DNA from: Colias croceus | Taxonomy: Eukaryota; Arthropoda; Insecta; Lepidoptera; Pieridae | DNA: 64,000 nucleotides | Assembly: GCF_905220415.1 (NCBI RefSeq) | Contig: NC_059552.1 | Span: 325,001 to 389,000, forward strand | Direction of reading: 5' to 3' | Program-made: the position numbers and the translations under genes | In this document: piece by piece, positions 59,449 through 64,000 of the stretch | Numbering within the stretch: the first letter of the stretch is position 1 | How the letters are laid out: each line of letters opens with the position of its first letter | Notes under the pieces: model-generated | What the model saw: only the letters and a program-made list of their open reading frames with translations | The model's database searches: none | Told to the model about the DNA's origin: nothing

Positions 59449-59800
59449 GTTTTACAAAAAACAACTTCGCTTCTGTCTGTCTGTCCACCCGACTGTCACC
59501 TAGATATTTTTCATGAACCGTGTGAGTAAAATAAATAGCTTATATTTGATTTGTACTGTCACGAGACTAGCACTTTAACGATTTTTATAATTTTGAACTC
59601 ACAATTATTACGCTCAGATAAGATACGTTATTCCACAGCCGTCTCTCGGTCTATCCCAGCTCGCATCTGGCTCGCATCCAGCCTCAGACTGAGTCGCATT
59701 ACGTCATCCGATGTTCGTCTGTTACAGCACACCCTCTGACTTTTCACGCGCTCCTGACTTACCACTCAGCATTACTTTCCGTCTAGCCGTTATATGTATA
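59449..59800 (-). other. Probable LINE 5' UTR / internal promoter region
   Basis: It lies directly upstream of ORF1 and is more GC-rich than the surroundings (59630-59790). It has no ORF of its own. Assigned by position only. Confidence 0.35.
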
Positions 59801-60137
59801 AGTGTTTGTCTGCATTTTTTGAATTTGCAATTTATCATGTGGAGATGTTATTGTCGTCTTTCTATTTTAAATTTTACAAAATTGCATATTATTATCATTT
59901 AGCATAGAACTTGCTGTTGTGATTGGTAAACAAATGAAATTTAATAAATACTTTGAACAAGAACGGTGAAGTAGACAAAATAGTAAGTTAAACAGGCTAC
60001 AAGTACTTGTGACATGTTCCATATATTTTATACTGACGTCTCTATTAAATTACGTTAAATTGTGTCTCACTAATGGAAATAAAAACTGGTTTTTTCTTAT
60101 GAAAGTGAAAAGAGGCTTTCGATAGACTCAAAATAAA

Positions 60138-60413
60138 TCTATACTATTATTTTATATTATAACTGGCTTCGCCCGCTTTGTCTAAAACCTAATAAATTAT
60201 GTAGTAAAACCTTCCTCTTGAATCACTCTGTCTATTTATTAAAAGCGCATCAAATTCCGTTGCGTAGTTTTATAGATTTAAGTATACAGAGGGACATAGG
60301 GACAGAGAAAGCGACTTTGTTTTATACTATGTAGTGATGAAGCTGAAGAGTTTGTTTGTTTGTTTGTACGCGCTAATCTCAGGAACTACTGGTCCGATTT
60401 GAAAAATTTTCCA
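60138..60413 (+). mobile_element. Helitron-like element (GCTGAAG family), interrupted and 3' truncated
   Basis: Its 5' end A|TCTATACTATTATTTTAT lies at 60138 and its continuation, GAAGCTGAAGAGTTTGTTTG then CTACTGGTCCGATTTGAAAA, at 60339-60413. A second Helitron-like element separates the halves. The 3' part with CTAG is missing. Confidence 0.6.
60162..60337 (-). mobile_element. Helitron-like element (CACTACATAG family), nested
   Basis: It matches 29042-29217: GCTTCGCCCGCTTTGTCTAA, GAATCACTCTGTCTATT and GAAAGCGACTTTGTTTTATA, ending ACTATGTAGTGA|T. The CTAG end has decayed to CTGG. It splits the element at 60138. Confidence 0.65.
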
Positions 60414-61084
60414 AAGGAAAAATATAGTATCTGCGACAAAAAAGAATGCAAACTACAAATTATAATGTAATACTCAATTGTGGAAATTATAATTCAAACT
60501 GTTGATATTTGTGAACAAATGGAGATATAAATAGCAGTGTTATTAGACTAAAGCTCGGTATCGAATGCCTTGAAACAGCACAAGTCATAGGAGGTATATA
60601 ATATTGAGTTTAATGATAGTTTTATCTTATTTATAATAGCTTACTAAAAAAAAGCTTAAAGGGTCAAGGTTCACGCTTGAAATTAGGTATGTAGGTACTA
60701 TGTTATTTCTTTGACTGATGATTATCATGGTAGTGGTTTTGATAAGGTCTTACATCCATTTTTACTCTAAAATAATATAAATAGGCACACATTCTGTAGT
60801 ACTCTCAGTAGGTACTTTTTATACTATGTTATGTACAGCATAATATAAAAACTATTTTTGTCTCCTCTTCTAATCTGTGCATAATTTTATCCTATCACTA
60901 GATGTTAACCCGGCTACACTCAGCCTTTTCCGATTGCAGTATCTATCACAGTGCTTAAATTGCATCTACCCAGTTTCATGAGTTAACCAGAAATCGTCCA
61001 TGGGTTATTCTGTCAATCGAAATCCTTTCAGTGGTTTTCCTGTGAAGGAGTAACAAACATACGTCCATCCCTCCTTACAAACTT

Positions 61085-61245
61085 TCATCATCATATTATC
61101 ATCATCAGCCCATATACGTTCCAACTGCTGGGACACGGGCCTCCTATGAGGGTACAGGCCATAATCCACCACGCTGGCTGGCAAGTGCTTGTTGGTGGAT
61201 GAGTGCGAGTTGTTGGATGAGTGCGGGTTGTTGGATGATTAGATA
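61085..61245. repeat. Dispersed lepidopteran repeat (CATCATCATCAGCC family)
   Basis: ATCATCATCAGCCCATATAC, GTTCCAACTGCTGGGACACG and GGCCTCCTATGAGGGTACAG belong to a very common lepidopteran short repeat. A small GAGTGCG..TTGTTGGATGA tandem follows. Its class is not resolved. Confidence 0.5.
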
Positions 61246-61509
61246 CAAACTTTCGTATTTACAAAATTAGTAGGATAGAATTTTATTGTTTACTTATTCC
61301 TTGTACCACTCGTGGCACAGATTTGCTTTCGCCATTTGATTCAGAGCGATAACTGGACAAACAGCTCTTTGCTTTTCACAACTTCTGTATCGATGTCTTA
61401 CTTAGCATATTCTCTCAGATATCTCGAATACAACTGTTATTCCTTCATCCATACTTATTGTATAAATTCAGTGTTCGCTGCTTGTTTGCTTTTTATGTTT
61501 GTTTAAGCA

Positions 61510-61559
61510 TAATAACATGCTTGTGAGTGATTAATAAATCACTCACAAGCATGTTATTA
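61510..61559. repeat. Perfect 23-bp inverted repeat with 4-nt spacer
   Basis: Arms 61510-61532 and 61537-61559 (TAATAACATGCTTGTGAGTG followed by ATT) are exact reverse complements around AATA. Confidence 0.95.
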
Positions 61560-64000
61560 AAACTTGTTTAAATGGCACTTGGCACATGTTTAAATCTAAA
61601 ATATTAGATTTAATGATATGACTATAATAGTAAAGGAATAGAAAAGGAAAAGAAAAGCGTACAGTAAATTAACACTAAGTTAATTTTGACATAATAAATT
61701 GTTTTGTAACTTTACACATTTGAAGCTCTCTTTTTATTCTATAAGTAACATACCTAAATAACGAGCTAAATATTACCTCTGTTGTTCGTTTGAGTATAAA
61801 TTGGTTATGTTATAAAAAATTCGCTAGTTATTATAATTTCGCTAGCATTAAAATACGCTTGATTGTTGTGTTCAAAACTTGGACATTGTTTTTGTATAAT
61901 TTTAAAAATACTTTGAGTTAGGAATTAGTTATCAGTTTTATATTCCACGATGTTACTAAGCAAAATACCTGCTCAAGCATAAAACCTTTGCTAAAAACTT
62001 CGGAAATAAATCTATTTGTAAAAGTGCTGTAAAAACTTTTACTAAAAGTATTCTAAATAAGTCGCAATTATTTATTTTAAAGACTATTCTAAACAAAGAG
62101 CAATGATCGCTTGTTGAAATGAAAAATTGAATTATCAAATTGAAAGGGATTTCTTTTTAAACGAGCTTAAGCAAATTGAAAGGGTTAACATTATTTGAGA
62201 GCTAAAGACAAAAGGTTGTAGTTATTAAATAAAAGGAATGATTTTTTTCGTGCTCTGAAACCATCGGTTCGAGATTATGTGTGTTTTACAAGGTTTCAAA
62301 AGTATAGGATGGTTCAGGATGATTTGATTAATCAATACATGTTTAACAATCTTAGTGTATGGAAAAAAAACTAGAAAATATTACCTATTATGTTTTTGAA
62401 ATTAGAGCCCTTATATGATGGAATGAAAGGCACGATTTATCAATAAAGTTTATTTTTGTTGAAATAAGTAATCTAAGTGTTAAATAAACAGTCGTAAGGT
62501 AATATGTTACATGTTTTGTTTCATACGTTTCGATTTCTCAAAACAATATATTACTCCTATTAGGTACTATAACCTAGATTAGACTGTGTATATTATTCTT
62601 AATACAATATAATAATATAGTCTGTACGAATTACGTATAATAATATTATCTCCATAAACAAAAGCCGGGTGCAAAACTAGTAGCAATATAAGCATAGTAC
62701 GTTATACGTTCGTGATCGGAATACAGGCCGAATTCCGAATATTTCCTTTTATCTCGGATTTTGTTGGGTTATGGATTCTCTATAATCATTCACTTGGGAA
62801 TATCTTTATTAACATTAAGTGTTTTTTCCCTTTGTGTTATTTCGGAATTTTGTTCGTGGAAAATGAATAAAATATGTACTTTTTTGGTAATCACTTGAAT
62901 GAGCAAGGTTAATTTTAAGTTTTATTGTAATTCACATGGTTATGTAGGTAGGTCGGAAAGTAAAGTTTCTAAATTTTCTAGGAATCCTTCATTTGTTATG
63001 TGTACTTCAAACTCTTGTCTGTTATTCTTAAATAAGTCTAAAATCGAATAATGAAGAATACTTAGAAAGCATTTATTTTGTCTACAATCTACAATTAAAA
63101 TGCCGGAAATGCTCGAAGTATATCATCACAAACTTTCACACGAAAACTACGCGAAACTAGTTTCAATTCAGTTTGGAAAGATATTTTACCTTTGTTACCA
63201 TAAACTCAACTTGCCACTCGGCTGTCAGAAACTCTGACAGATTCGTCTCGACGCCTGACAGTCTGTCAAACTTTGACCACACTCGGACGTGTTCGCGGAA
63301 ATGCGGGGAAATAAAAATCAAGTTGATGAAATATTTAAATGGGATTTTTTTGGAAATATTGACTGAAATATGACGTCACTTTTGTTGGTTGTTATCAAGG
63401 TTGTTATTCAGTATGATGCGTAGTGATTAATTTATAAAATGATTTTATGTACTGGCAGCAACATTTTTCATCATTACCTATAATATTGATTTTTTTATGA
63501 ATCAATAAAGGAAGTATATTTTGTAATTTAAGACCATTCATAATATTATGTAAGAAAAACTACTATTGATAACAACCATTTCCACCTCTATAATTTATAT
63601 TAAGTTGAATTACAGTCACATTAATTTTTAATTTATACGTCTTAAATACTTCTAATTATAGCTTTTAAATCCAAAATTTAAATATTATTTTATTAGAATA
63701 GACTATATTCGCAATTGGAATAGCAAAATTTTTATATGAACTCCTTAAAAGCGAAGGAAATGTACAGTTTGCATACAGCGTTATAGTGTAGGAGAATAAC
63801 GAGAACACCGGAACGGCTAGTGTTTGTCGACTGGGAGGCGTGTAGTGTAGGAGCTGATGATGATTGTTATGTTTATTGCCAAATATCGTATTTTTATTTA
63901 CGAAAAGTTTCTTGATTTTATGCCCACCTATAAGCATGCATGTTCGTTTAGTTTTATTGATATTAGAATCTCAGTATCAATATTTTATTTTATGAAATCA
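61560..64000. other. AT-rich intergenic DNA
   Basis: No gene or repeat family was recognised. The stretch 63173-63300 is more GC-rich (an open frame of 66 residues without domain features). A CRE octamer lies at 63371. Confidence 0.5.

Larger units (their letters stand above)
55583..59800 (-). mobile_element. Apparently intact jockey/CR1-like LINE
   Basis: From 3' to 5' on +: a (TTTGAG)n-type 3' tail (AAACTCAAACTCAAACTC at 55583), a 3' UTR of about 240 bp, ORF2, ORF1, and a probable 5' UTR to around 59800 that is more GC-rich and has an in-frame stop just before the ORF1 ATG. The 5' boundary and target duplication were not found. Both ORFs are free of internal stops, which suggests recent insertion. 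Truncated relatives lie at 1690, 26976 and 40611. Confidence 0.85.

Overview
This window looks like nuclear DNA from a moth or butterfly (Lepidoptera). It is AT-rich, has large introns, and is full of short repeats that start A|TC and end CTAG|T, as in the Helitron-like families typical of Lepidoptera. It also holds jockey/CR1-type LINE pieces, a tRNA-derived SINE, and hAT, Harbinger and mariner elements. No bacterial, rRNA or convincing tRNA gene was seen.

The only host gene I can support is on the + strand, from about 17.6 to 33.9 kb. Six exons encode the two immunoglobulin domains and the C-terminus of a Dpr (defective proboscis extension response) family neuronal surface protein. The 5' exons with the signal peptide are not recognised and probably lie upstream. 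Splice sites and phases agree throughout. One 42-nt symmetric microexon encodes a proline-rich linker between the Ig domains.

1-17.6 kb (probably 5' intron or upstream DNA) holds a mariner-like deletion derivative with 34-bp TIRs (5856-6738), two GC-rich 415-bp Harbinger-like MITEs side by side (9982-10821), Helitrons and LINE tails. The gene's introns hold more of these, including a hAT element with a perfect 8-bp target duplication that was later invaded by three Helitrons (24283-25797). From 33.9 to 55.6 kb there is 3' UTR and intergenic DNA with nested repeats and two near-perfect 48-53 bp palindromes.

At 55.6-59.8 kb (- strand) there is an apparently intact LINE. ORF1 is a degenerate SGNH-hydrolase-like protein. 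ORF2 is an endonuclease plus reverse transcriptase and has no usable ATG upstream of its endonuclease motifs. ORF1 ends in U UUA AAC UAG and ORF2 is open in exactly the -1 frame, which points to programmed -1 ribosomal frameshifting. This is the most interesting signal in the window. The remainder to 64 kb is AT-rich intergenic DNA with a nested Helitron pair and one more long palindrome.
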